A stretch of DNA of 22,391 bases. It comes from PLA2 sp036273915. Its GTDB lineage: Bacteria; Planctomycetota; PLA2. The notes beneath the pieces were generated by a model. That model saw only the letters and a list, made by a program, of their open reading frames with translations, did no database searches and was not told the origin of the DNA. The DNA lies in contig DASUGR010000026.1 of the NCBI GenBank assembly GCA_036273915.1, positions 1 to 22,391 on the forward strand, written 5' to 3'. Positions 14,151 through 21,411 of this stretch are shown here, piece by piece. Each line of letters begins with the position of its first letter. Position 1 is the stretch's first letter. Both the position numbers and the translations under genes were made by a program.

Positions 14151-15077
14151 GTGACCGAACGCTCCACGTCGCGCGGGCTCGTCGCGACCGCCGCGGTCCT
14201 TCTCTTCCTCGTCTGGAGCAACAGCTTCATCGCGATGAGCTACCTGCTCGGCCGCGAGGGGGCGCGGCGGCGGCTCGATTGGCTCGCGCTCACGACCGCG
14301 CGCTTCGCGCCCGTCACGCTGTTCACGGCCGTCTACTGCCTCGGCTTCCGGCGGCGCCAGTCGCTCGCGCTGCTGCGCGCGCACGGTTGGCGGCTCCTCG
14401 CGTGCGGGCTCCTCGCCGCGCCGCTCTACGGCTTCGCGCTCTACTGGGCGATGCAGGAGGGCGTGCCCGCGCCGGTCGCGTCGCTCATCACGGCGCTCGC
14501 GCCGATGTTCCTGCTCGCGCTCGGCGCGGCGTTCCACGGCGAGCGGTTGACGCGAAGGCGCGTCGCAGGCTTCCTGGTCTCGCTCGCGGGGCTCGCCATC
14601 ATCTCCCGCGCGCGCGGCCGGCTCGAGGGCTTCACCGCGCTGCCGGTCGCGGTCGCGTGCCTCGCGCCGCTCTGCTGGTCGCTCCTGTCGACGCTGTCGA
14701 AGCCGGTGGCGCACGGCGTGCCGCCGTTCCTCTGGACGTGCCTCTACCTGCTCGCGGGCGGGCTCCCGCTGCTCGTCGCGCTGCCGTGGGCGGGCGGGCG
14801 CCAGATGCTCGCGCTCGACGGCGCGGGGTGGGGCGCGCTTCTCTACCTGTCGCTCCTGTGCTCGGTCTTCGGGTTCGCGGTGTGGGCGTGGCTCGTGAAG
14901 CGGCTGCCGGTGTCGACGGCCGGGCTCACGACGTTCCTGAACCCTCCGCTGACGCTCCTGAGCAAGGCGGCCCTGGTGGTGCTGTTCCCGGCGACGTTCC
15001 CGTTCGCGATCCTCGGTGGCGAGATCGCGGGTGGCGCGGTGGTGCTCGCGGGCCTCGCGATCGCGATCCTCCGCTGA
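14151..15077 (+). CDS. EamA/DMT-superfamily transporter
   Basis: 308 residues with ten hydrophobic helices in two five-helix halves, the standard layout of drug/metabolite transporters. The first half opens with VATAAVLLFLVWSNSFIAMS, and its last helices contain GVPAPVASLITALAPMFLLA and a conserved HGERLTRRRVAGFLVSLAG. The second half ends VFGFAVWAWLVKRLPVSTAG, NPPLTLLSKA and a final GAVVLAGLAIAIL. These proteins export metabolites or amino-acid-like compounds; the substrate cannot be told. GTG 14151 follows TACCAT by nine bases. It is monocistronic, with a strong hairpin after it. Confidence 0.92.
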   Translation: MTERSTSRGLVATAAVLLFLVWSNSFIAMSYLLGREGARRRLDWLALTTARFAPVTLFTAVYCLGFRRRQSLALLRAHGWRLLACGLLAAPLYGFALYWAMQEGVPAPVASLITALAPMFLLALGAAFHGERLTRRRVAGFLVSLAGLAIISRARGRLEGFTALPVAVACLAPLCWSLLSTLSKPVAHGVPPFLWTCLYLLAGGLPLLVALPWAGGRQMLALDGAGWGALLYLSLLCSVFGFAVWAWLVKRLPVSTAGLTTFLNPPLTLLSKAALVVLFPATFPFAILGGEIAGGAVVLAGLAIAILR

Positions 15078-15108
15078 GCGCGATGCAGGGGGGGCCGGGG
15101 GCGGAAAC

Positions 15109-15137
15109 GCGCGGGCGCCGGAGGCCGGCGCCCGCGC
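15109..15137. terminator. Bidirectional terminator hairpin
   Basis: GCGCGGGCGCCGG and CCGGCGCCCGCGC form a perfect 13-bp stem with an AGG loop. It lies between the convergent transporter and cytochrome genes. Confidence 0.65.
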
Positions 15138-15184
15138 CGCAACGGACGCGATTCATGACGGCATGCGCGCCCCCGGAGCCCCCT

Positions 15185-15757
15185 TCAATCCTGCTCCTCG
15201 GGAGGCAGGTAGTCCGGCGGACGGTTCCGGATCGGCGGGATCGTCCGCAGGTACGACCACACGGCGTGCAGGTCCTCGTCGGTCAGGTTCCGGTAGACCT
15301 GCCACGGCATCGGCGGCATGACCCTTCGCGACTGCCCCCAGTGCTTCCCGAGCCGGATCGCGCGGGTGAACATGTCCTCGGTCCAGATGCCGATGCCCGA
15401 CAGCTTGTCCGGCGTCAGGTTCATCGCGTAGCTCACGCCCCACGGCCCGGAGAACGCCGTGTTCGTCTGCGAGCCGGCGTAGCCCCACCCGTCCTTGAGC
15501 GCGGGCGCCGGCCTCAGCTTCACGTCCTGCGGGTGGCCGGAGAGCATCCGGCTCATGTCGGGCTCAGGGCCCTTCTCGCCCATCTTCCACGGCGTGTGGC
15601 AGTCGTTGCAGCCGAGGACCGAGACGAGGTAGCGGCCGCGCGCGACGGGGTCCGGCCCCTTCGACGCGGACGAGGCGCCGGTGGCCGCGAGCGCGAGCAC
15701 GCCGGCGACGAGAGCGATGCCGAGCAGGAAGGCCCGGCGACGGTTGCGGATCGACAT
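15185..15757 (-). CDS. Periplasmic class I cytochrome c
   Basis: 190 residues. Signal peptide (NRRRAFLLGIALVAGVLALAA) followed by one CXXCH haem site, CNDCH at residues 50-54, in the context ARGRYLVSVLGCNDCHTPW. Candidate axial methionines are in RRVMPPMPW (about 144-150), followed by the C-terminal helix LTDEDLHAVWSYLRTIPP. This arrangement matches single-haem cytochromes that often partner with alcohol or aldehyde dehydrogenases or carry electrons in the periplasm. No dehydrogenase is present in the window, so the partner is unknown. AAGGAGG stands six bases before ATG 15757. It is divergent from the ECF gene at 15851. Confidence 0.9.
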   Translation of the reverse strand: MSIRNRRRAFLLGIALVAGVLALAATGASSASKGPDPVARGRYLVSVLGCNDCHTPWKMGEKGPEPDMSRMLSGHPQDVKLRPAPALKDGWGYAGSQTNTAFSGPWGVSYAMNLTPDKLSGIGIWTEDMFTRAIRLGKHWGQSRRVMPPMPWQVYRNLTDEDLHAVWSYLRTIPPIRNRPPDYLPPEEQD

Positions 15758-15838
15758 GGGTGTCCTCCTTGTCTCTGGGGAGGAACACGGGAATCCGCAG
15801 CCGCCCGCAAACGACGGGAGGAGGCCCGGGGGAGGGGC

Positions 15839-15844
15839 TACAAT
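15839..15844 (+). promoter_or_regulatory. -10 box of PF07638-type ECF sigma gene
   Basis: GC-TACAAT ends six bases before GTG 15851, identical in layout to the box at 9807. Confidence 0.5.
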
Positions 15845-15850
15845 CCCGCC

Positions 15851-16399
15851 GTGGGCGACGTCACCCAGGTGCTCGAGCGCCTCCGCGGCGGAGAGCCCGA
15901 GGCGGCAGGCCAGCTCTTCGACCTCTGCTACGCGGAGCTGCGCGGCCTCGCAGGCGCGGTCTTCCGCTCGCAGCCGAAGGGGCACACGCTCGCCCCCACC
16001 GCGCTGGTCCACGAGGCGTACCTGAAGATGGTGGGCGCCGAGGCGGAGTGGAAGGACCGCGTGCACTTCTTCGCGGTCGCGGCCCGCGCGATGCGGCAGG
16101 TGCTCATCAACCACGCGCGCGACAAGGCGGCGCTGAAGAGAGGGAGCCCCGGGGGCATGCGCGTCACGCTCTCGGACGCGATGACGCCGGGCGGCGGCGA
16201 GGCGGACCTCGTCGCGGTGCACGAGGCGCTCGAGAAGCTGCGGACGCTCGACGAGCGCCAGGGCAGGATCGCGGAGCTCCGTTTCTTCGGCGGCCTCGAG
16301 AACAAGGAGATCGCGGAGGCCCTGGGCGTCTCGCTCCGCACCGTCGAGCTCGACTGGAAGATGGCGAAGGAGACGCTCGCGGGCCTGCTCGGGGGGTAG
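15851..16399 (+). CDS. ECF-type sigma factor (PF07638/TIGR02999-like)
   Basis: 182 residues. VTQVLERLRGGEPEAAGQLF opens region 2, followed by YAELRGLAGAVFRS and the family-typical TLAPTALVHEAYLKMV. HFFAVAARAMRQVLINHARD is the hallmark of this sigma group. Region 4 is ELRFFGGLENKEIAEALGVS followed by LRTVELDWKMAKETL. In Acidobacteriota and Planctomycetota such genes usually stand beside a large Ser/Thr kinase with C-terminal repeats. Here the next gene downstream is convergent and separated by a terminator, so this copy is an orphan. GTG 15851 has TACAAT six bases upstream and no ribosome binding site. Confidence 0.9.
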   Translation: MGDVTQVLERLRGGEPEAAGQLFDLCYAELRGLAGAVFRSQPKGHTLAPTALVHEAYLKMVGAEAEWKDRVHFFAVAARAMRQVLINHARDKAALKRGSPGGMRVTLSDAMTPGGGEADLVAVHEALEKLRTLDERQGRIAELRFFGGLENKEIAEALGVSLRTVELDWKMAKETLAGLLGG

Positions 16400-16407
16400 C
16401 GCGGAGA

Positions 16408-16440
16408 GACGGCAGGCCGGGAGGGCCCCGGCCTGCCGTC
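16408..16440. terminator. Bidirectional terminator hairpin
   Basis: GACGGCAGGCCGG and CCGGCCTGCCGTC form a perfect 13-bp stem with a 7-base loop between the convergent ECF and propeller/phytase-like genes. Confidence 0.7.
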
Positions 16441-16459
16441 GGGAACGCGTGCGGACGGG

Positions 16460-18835
16460 TCAGTCGCGATTGTCCGTCTTGTCCTTCTTCTTCCCGTATT
16501 CGCCGTCGTCGTCGCGGTCGTCCTTGCTGTCGCAGCCGCTCTTCTCGTCCTTGTCGCAGCTGTCGTTGTCCTTGTCCTTGCCGCAGCCGCCCTTGCACAG
16601 GTCGTCGTAGTCGCCGAGGTCGAAGAACAGCGTCTCGCCCGTCGATTCGTCGACGCCGTCGTTGTCGGTCACGAGGAACGCCTTGCCCTTGCAGCTGACC
16701 GCGAGCCCCTCGATCTTGTCCTGCGTCCAGCCGTGCGTGCTGTTGAGCAGGGGGAGCACGTCGCAGACGACCTTCTTCTCGAGCTTCGGGATCGTGCCGC
16801 CGTCGGCCACGGGCGTCACGCCCTTGATCGAGCACTCGGTGATCCACTTGAGCGTCGCGTCGGGGCCGCGCTGGTTGTCGCGCTCGATGAACGCGAGCTT
16901 GTTCTTGCCGACGACCACGATCTCCGAGAGCCCCACCCATCCGCCGTTGGACGACGTGGGCGCCGACTTCGGGTAGTAGAAGAACCGCCACTCGCCAGTG
17001 TCCGGACGGTACTCGCCGATGCGGATGCAGCCGTCCGGGTCGCCCGCCTTGGGCCACTCGCGCTGGATCGCGGCGTAGAGCACCTCGTCGCCGCAGTCGT
17101 ACGCGAGCGCCACGCCCTCGAAGCCGTTCGTCGTCTTGTTGGCCTCGAGGCCCGACGGAAGGCCGACCTCCTCCTGCACCACGCCGTACTTGTCGACGCG
17201 GACGAGGAGGTTCTTGCGGCTGTTGTTGCCCTCGGAGGCGAGCCAGAACCCGCCGTCCTCGCGCTGCACGATGCCCTCGAGGTCGTAGTCCGGGCTGTCG
17301 CCGTTCCCGTCCTTGACGTGGATCTCCTTGACGATCTTCGCCGGGTGGCAGCTCGCGTCGATCTTCAGGATGCGCGGGTCGGCGCTGTAGTAGCTGTCCG
17401 TCACGCTGTAGACGATGTTCGACTTGCAGCGGTCCGCGGCGAGGCCGGAGAGCGCGCCCCACGGGATCGGCAGGCCGTTGTCGTCATCGCACGAGACGAC
17501 GTCCGGATAGTCCGGGCCGCACTCCTCGAGGCGGTAGATCGAGATCGTCGAGCGGAGGCCCGTCTCCTCGCCCTCGACGACGTCGTCGTACTCGGAGGAT
17601 ACGACGAAGAGGTTCCGGCACGGGATCGCCAGCAGCCCCTCGGGAGCGGGCGTGCAGGGCAGGAACCCGCCGAACTCGGGGGAGCACTTCTTGCCGAGCT
17701 TGAAGACCGCGACGAAGTTGCCGCGCTCGGAGCCGACGAAGGCGTACGTGCCGCACCCGTAGTCCGCGATCTCCACGCCCTCGGGCTCGGTGCCCTTGTT
17801 CTCGGAGCGGGACTCGGGGTAGTGGCCGTGGCGCACCGCGAGGTGCTCGTAGCGGTTGTCCGAGTCGTAGACGACCTTGCCGCACTTGTCGAAGATCGTG
17901 AAGCCGCGGCTCCCGCCCTGGTAGTCGCCCTCGTTCGCGGTGAGGAAGTGCTCCTTGTCGATCCACTTGACGGCGTCCGGCTCGCGGTTGACGTCCTCGA
18001 GGGACCCGTCGAGCGTGATCTTGTCGTCCTCGACCGTGTCGACGTCGTCGAGGTCGACCGCGCCCGCCGGGAAGTGCTTCACGACCTTCAGGCACGCGAG
18101 GTCGACGAGCACGATGTGGTTGTTCTCCTGGAGCGTGACGACCGCGACGTTGCACTCGTTGATCGAGACGTACTCCGGCTCCGGGTCCTGCGGGGCGATG
18201 TCGGCGAGGCCGGTCAGGTCGACCTTTTTCGCCTCCCACTTCCAGGGCTTGCCCTTGAGCTTGATCACGGCGAGGTAGCCGGCGGGGTACTGCGGGATCT
18301 CGCCGTCGTTGACGTCCTCGTCGCGCTCGTTCTCGATCGCGACCGCGGCGTAGCACCCGTCCGGGCTCACCGCGACGCAGTCGGGCTGGCCGCCGAGGTC
18401 GATCGTCGCCACGACGTCGCGCTTGCCGATGTGGATCACGACGAGCTCGCCCGACGTGTCGACGAAGTTCTCCGACGTGTTGACCGCGACGAGCGCGTAG
18501 CAGTCCACGACCGCGACCGACGTCGGCTCGCCGTCGAGGTCCATCGTGCCGTACGCCTTGGGGCACCCGGGGTCGCAGATGTCGACGAAGCCCACGCGCT
18601 TGCCCGGGCTGTCGGTGTAGATGAGCGTCTTCCCGTCCTCCGACGCCGCGACGATCTCCGCGGCGGTCGCCTCGCTCTCGTCCGTGTTGAGGTAGACCGG
18701 GAAGGTCGCGATGCGGTTGAAGCACTTCTCCTGGCCGCCGTCCTTGCCCTTGTCGCCGGCCCTCGCGCCGGCCGACATCGTGAGGAGGAGCGCCGCGAGA
18801 GCGGTCGCGCCTCCGAGCTTCCTTGCGCCACGCAT
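16460..18835 (-). CDS. Exported choice-of-anchor propeller plus phytase-like esterase protein
   Basis: 791 residues. Signal peptide at about 1-26 (GATALAALLLTMSAGARA). Residues about 35-420 are a beta-propeller of the choice-of-anchor I/YVTN type: DGEPTSVAVVDCYALVAV, GGQPDCVAVSPDGCYAAVA and EPDAVKWIDKEHFLTANEGD. Residues about 455-740 match the esterase-like-activity-of-phytase domain (PF13449): PWGALSGLAADRCKSNIVYS, DYDLEGIVQREDGGFWLASE, NGFEGVALAYDCGDEVLYAA and the closing DKIEGLAVSCKGKAFLVTD. The last about 48 residues are an Asp/Lys/Cys-rich low-complexity tail. I count 26 cysteines, many just before a propeller strand. ATG 18835 has GAGAGGGAA somewhat far upstream. It is downstream of, and on the same strand as, the phosphoesterase gene, 275 bases apart. 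A role in organic phosphate hydrolysis is possible but not shown. Confidence 0.85.
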   Translation of the reverse strand: MRGARKLGGATALAALLLTMSAGARAGDKGKDGGQEKCFNRIATFPVYLNTDESEATAAEIVAASEDGKTLIYTDSPGKRVGFVDICDPGCPKAYGTMDLDGEPTSVAVVDCYALVAVNTSENFVDTSGELVVIHIGKRDVVATIDLGGQPDCVAVSPDGCYAAVAIENERDEDVNDGEIPQYPAGYLAVIKLKGKPWKWEAKKVDLTGLADIAPQDPEPEYVSINECNVAVVTLQENNHIVLVDLACLKVVKHFPAGAVDLDDVDTVEDDKITLDGSLEDVNREPDAVKWIDKEHFLTANEGDYQGGSRGFTIFDKCGKVVYDSDNRYEHLAVRHGHYPESRSENKGTEPEGVEIADYGCGTYAFVGSERGNFVAVFKLGKKCSPEFGGFLPCTPAPEGLLAIPCRNLFVVSSEYDDVVEGEETGLRSTISIYRLEECGPDYPDVVSCDDDNGLPIPWGALSGLAADRCKSNIVYSVTDSYYSADPRILKIDASCHPAKIVKEIHVKDGNGDSPDYDLEGIVQREDGGFWLASEGNNSRKNLLVRVDKYGVVQEEVGLPSGLEANKTTNGFEGVALAYDCGDEVLYAAIQREWPKAGDPDGCIRIGEYRPDTGEWRFFYYPKSAPTSSNGGWVGLSEIVVVGKNKLAFIERDNQRGPDATLKWITECSIKGVTPVADGGTIPKLEKKVVCDVLPLLNSTHGWTQDKIEGLAVSCKGKAFLVTDNDGVDESTGETLFFDLGDYDDLCKGGCGKDKDNDSCDKDEKSGCDSKDDRDDDGEYGKKKDKTDNRD

Positions 18836-19110
18836 GGGTTCGAGTTCCCTCTCCTGCGGTGCACGCGGACGGGATGCACCGGGTCCTGGTTCCTTCACGC
18901 TCGCTTCACGTAGCGGGACCGGTTGCGCCTGTCCGCAACCCCGCACACCCGATCCTCGGGGGGGAGAGTAGGGACCGACTCCTAGGGCGAGAGAAGGATC
19001 CGGTAAAGGCCGCGTAGAACAACCGCGCGCGGGGGTTCGCTGGGCAGGGATGTCGAGGGGGCGCGGGGGCCGGAAACGGCGGGGATCGGCGGCGCCGGTC
19101 TCTCGAAGCA

Positions 19111-20475
19111 TCAGGACGCGGCGAACCTCGGCTGCCGGGGATCCACCTCGGCGACGTGCACCATGCCCCACGGATCGCGCGCCTCGACGCGCACGCGGCG
19201 CGCGCCCTGCGACGGCCGCGCGCGGAAGAGGTGGCCCGTCGCGTGGCGCTCCCTTGTCATCCGCTCGCGCAAGGGGTCCATGCCCGTGAAACGTTCCATC
19301 GGCCCCCCAGCCCCCCCCTCTTCGGACCACGAGACGTCCCACGCCTCGTCCCAGTCCCACACGTTCGCGACGACGCAGCCGTCGGGGCCTCGGGGATAGA
19401 GCCTCATCCGCTCCTCCGACCCGGCCGCCTTGTGGTGCCACCGGAACGACTCGCCCGAGACCTCGAAGACCGAGTAGCCGTTGGGCGTGCCGTCGAGGTT
19501 CACGGGACCGTTCCACCACGCGCCGCAGACCGCGGCGCACACGTGCTCGCGGACCGCGCCCGCCCGCGCGTGCTCGTGCTCGTGCATGTGGCCGGACACG
19601 AAGTGCGTCCGGTAGGGCTCGAGCAGCCGCGCGAGCGCCGCGCGGTCGGCCGTGCAGTTCCAGGGCTGCGGCGAGATGCCCTGGCGCTCGTGCAACGTGC
19701 CCAGGAGCGGGATGTGCGCGAAGAGGACGACCGGCCGGCCGCGCTCGACGCACGCGAGGTCGGCGGCGAGCCAGGAGAGCTGCTCGCGGCCGATCCGCCC
19801 CTCGTACCCGCCGATCCGGCGGCGCACGTTGTCGAGCACGACGTAGTGGACGGCGCCGCGGTCGAAGGAGTACCGCTCCGGGCCGAAGCGCCGCATCCGC
19901 CGCGCGTCGTCGTGGTTGCCCGCGAGGTGGAGCGCCGGCGCGCCGATGCCTTTCACCGACTCCGCGTGCGCGGCGTAGAGGTCGGGCGCGTCCCCAACCA
20001 CGTCTCCGACGACCATCGCGAACGCCGGGACGCCGAGGGGGCGCACGGTCGCCGCCATGTCCGGGACCATTTCGCGAAACATCGCCGCCTGCGCGACGTT
20101 CGACGGCTGCGGGTCGGCGAGCACGAGAAAGGCGTGGCGCCCGTCCGGCTCGCGCGCCGGCTCGAGGTCGAAGACGACCGGGCGGTCGGTGAGCCGGCGG
20201 ACCGAGCCGGAGAGCCCGTAGCCCGCGGGGACGGTGACGGAGAGGAACTCGCGGCGCGCGTCGGACGGGATCTCGAACCACCCCTCGCCGTCGGCGCGCG
20301 CGACCGAGAGGCCGTCGGTGACGGCCACGCCCGGGAGCCCCCGGCCGCCGGCGCGCACGCGGCCCTTCGCCACCACCTGCCGCGGCGCCACGCAGCGCGC
20401 GAGCAGCGCGCCCGCCCCCATCGACAGCGCGCCCCGGAGGAACCGGCGGCGGTCGTGCAACGCTTCGTCGCTCAC
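19111..20475 (-). CDS. Tat-exported calcineurin-like metallophosphoesterase
   Basis: 454 residues. The twin-arginine signal DRRRFLRGALSMGAGALLAR (about 8-27) sends the folded enzyme across the membrane. An N-terminal beta domain (about 33-105, MetallophosN-like) precedes the catalytic domain. Metal-binding motifs are in order: LADPQ (about 116), GDVVGD (about 155), GNHDD (about 186), AHIPLLG (about 252) and GHMHEHEH (about 293). The first motif has Gln where most families have His. The C-terminal part (about 310-450, from AAVCGAWWNGPVN) is MetallophosC-like, with a family-typical Trp-Asn-Gly. The substrate is likely a phosphomonoester or diester. GTG 20475 lies directly after GGAGGAGG. It may be cotranscribed with the downstream propeller/phytase-like gene. 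Confidence 0.88.
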   Translation of the reverse strand: MSDEALHDRRRFLRGALSMGAGALLARCVAPRQVVAKGRVRAGGRGLPGVAVTDGLSVARADGEGWFEIPSDARREFLSVTVPAGYGLSGSVRRLTDRPVVFDLEPAREPDGRHAFLVLADPQPSNVAQAAMFREMVPDMAATVRPLGVPAFAMVVGDVVGDAPDLYAAHAESVKGIGAPALHLAGNHDDARRMRRFGPERYSFDRGAVHYVVLDNVRRRIGGYEGRIGREQLSWLAADLACVERGRPVVLFAHIPLLGTLHERQGISPQPWNCTADRAALARLLEPYRTHFVSGHMHEHEHARAGAVREHVCAAVCGAWWNGPVNLDGTPNGYSVFEVSGESFRWHHKAAGSEERMRLYPRGPDGCVVANVWDWDEAWDVSWSEEGGAGGPMERFTGMDPLRERMTRERHATGHLFRARPSQGARRVRVEARDPWGMVHVAEVDPRQPRFAAS

Positions 20476-20584
20476 CCTCCTCCGGAAACTCGGCGCGCCC
20501 TGCAAGTCCGCAGTGAGGCGCGTGTGAAGCGCCGTCGAAGGAGCGCGAATCGCACGGCGGCGGCGACCTGCCGAGAATGCCCGC

Positions 20585-20625
20585 GTGCCGCGTGGGCACG
20601 ATGGCGCGTGCCCGCGACGCGGCAC
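20585..20625. repeat. Long imperfect hairpin upstream of phosphoesterase gene
   Basis: GTGCCGCGT plus GGGCACG pair with CGTGCCC plus ACGCGGCAC: 16 bp with one 3-base bulge and a 6-base loop. It lies about 110 bases upstream of GTG 20475. It could be an operator, an attenuator in the 5' leader, or a dispersed palindrome. No copy was seen elsewhere in the window. Confidence 0.5.
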
Positions 20626-20773
20626 CCAGTCCCATTGACAGATGACCGGACGGCTGCCGCGCTGAAGGCACTGAGGGGAGACGTCTTCGGAGCGCTGGCC
20701 GGGTGGCCGGAGTCGCGCCACTCACGCTCAAGCACCTGCTCCGCCGGCACGTCCACAACCCGGTCGAGGGCTG

Positions 20774-20962
20774 CCGATCGCGCTCGGCGAGGGGCACTTG
20801 CGGAAGATCCTGTGGGCGTGCGCGGCGTACTACAACGGGTCGCGCTGCCTTCTCTCGCTCGACCGCAACGCCCCGGAGCCGCGAGGTCAGAGCGGCCGCG
20901 GCGCGGTGCGCGCCTTCCAACACGTCGGCGGTCTTCACCACCGCTACTCCCGCGCAGCCTGA
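20774..20962 (+). pseudogene. 3' remnant of a DDE transposase
   Basis: The frame reads EGHLRKILWACAAYYNGSR, CLLSLDRNAPEPR and finally FQHVGGLHHRYSRAA before TGA at 20962. This is the typical C-terminal end of an rve-type transposase (a Tyr-Tyr-Asn helix, SLD.APEPR and the VGGLHHRY tail). The catalytic core upstream is absent, as 20650-20770 does not encode it in any frame, so only about 62 codons remain. It does not match the integrase at the left edge, whose own C-terminus lies outside the window. The rest of 20963-21398 shows nothing I can assign. Confidence 0.75.
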
Positions 20963-21398
20963 CAGCCGGACACGCGAACAGATCCCCGTCCCCGCGAGGT
21001 CTCGTCCTTGGAGGACTCGCGCCGCCGCGCGAGATCCCGGCGTCGCCCGGCGGCACGCGCGCCCTTGCCGGCCGCCACGCGACGGCGTGACGCCGCCCTC
21101 CGCCTCGACAGTCCGGGCTGCGAACGAGTTTTCGAGAAGGACACCGGTCCGCCCCACCCGGCACCGATCGCCGATGGCCCACGGCCGACTCCGCCCCAGC
21201 GCTTCCGGGCTACGACGAACGCCGTCCATCGGCCGCCGGGCCGCTGCACCTCCCCGGAGCCCACGTCGTACCCGCCCCGTCGTTCCGCTCATCGCCACCG
21301 ATCACCGCCTTCCCGCGAACGGGACGGCCAGACGCTGAGTTCGTCGCCGCAAAGTCCGACGAGCCTCGTTCATCCTCACTACCGCCGTGCAGCCGTGA
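20963..21398. other. Non-coding stretch, nothing recognised
   Basis: This lies between the transposase remnant and the WD40 gene. All frames give Arg/Pro/Ala-rich noise without motifs. It may be decayed mobile-element DNA. Confidence 0.5.
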
Positions 21399-21404
21399 TA
21401 GAGT
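21399..21404 (+). promoter_or_regulatory. -10-like box of WD40 gene
   Basis: TAGAGT (in GATAGAGT) ends seven bases before GTG 21412. The same GATAGAGT occurs 31 bases before the signal-peptide start at 6970. Confidence 0.4.
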
Positions 21405-21411
21405 CAGTGAC

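Noticed and set aside
16460..21298. One 1612-codon open frame on the minus strand
   Set aside because: Only the part from 18835 down has gene-like sequence (signal peptide, propeller, phytase-like). The upstream 820 codons are an Arg/Pro-rich shadow of the phosphoesterase gene and intergenic DNA, open because stops are rare at high G+C.
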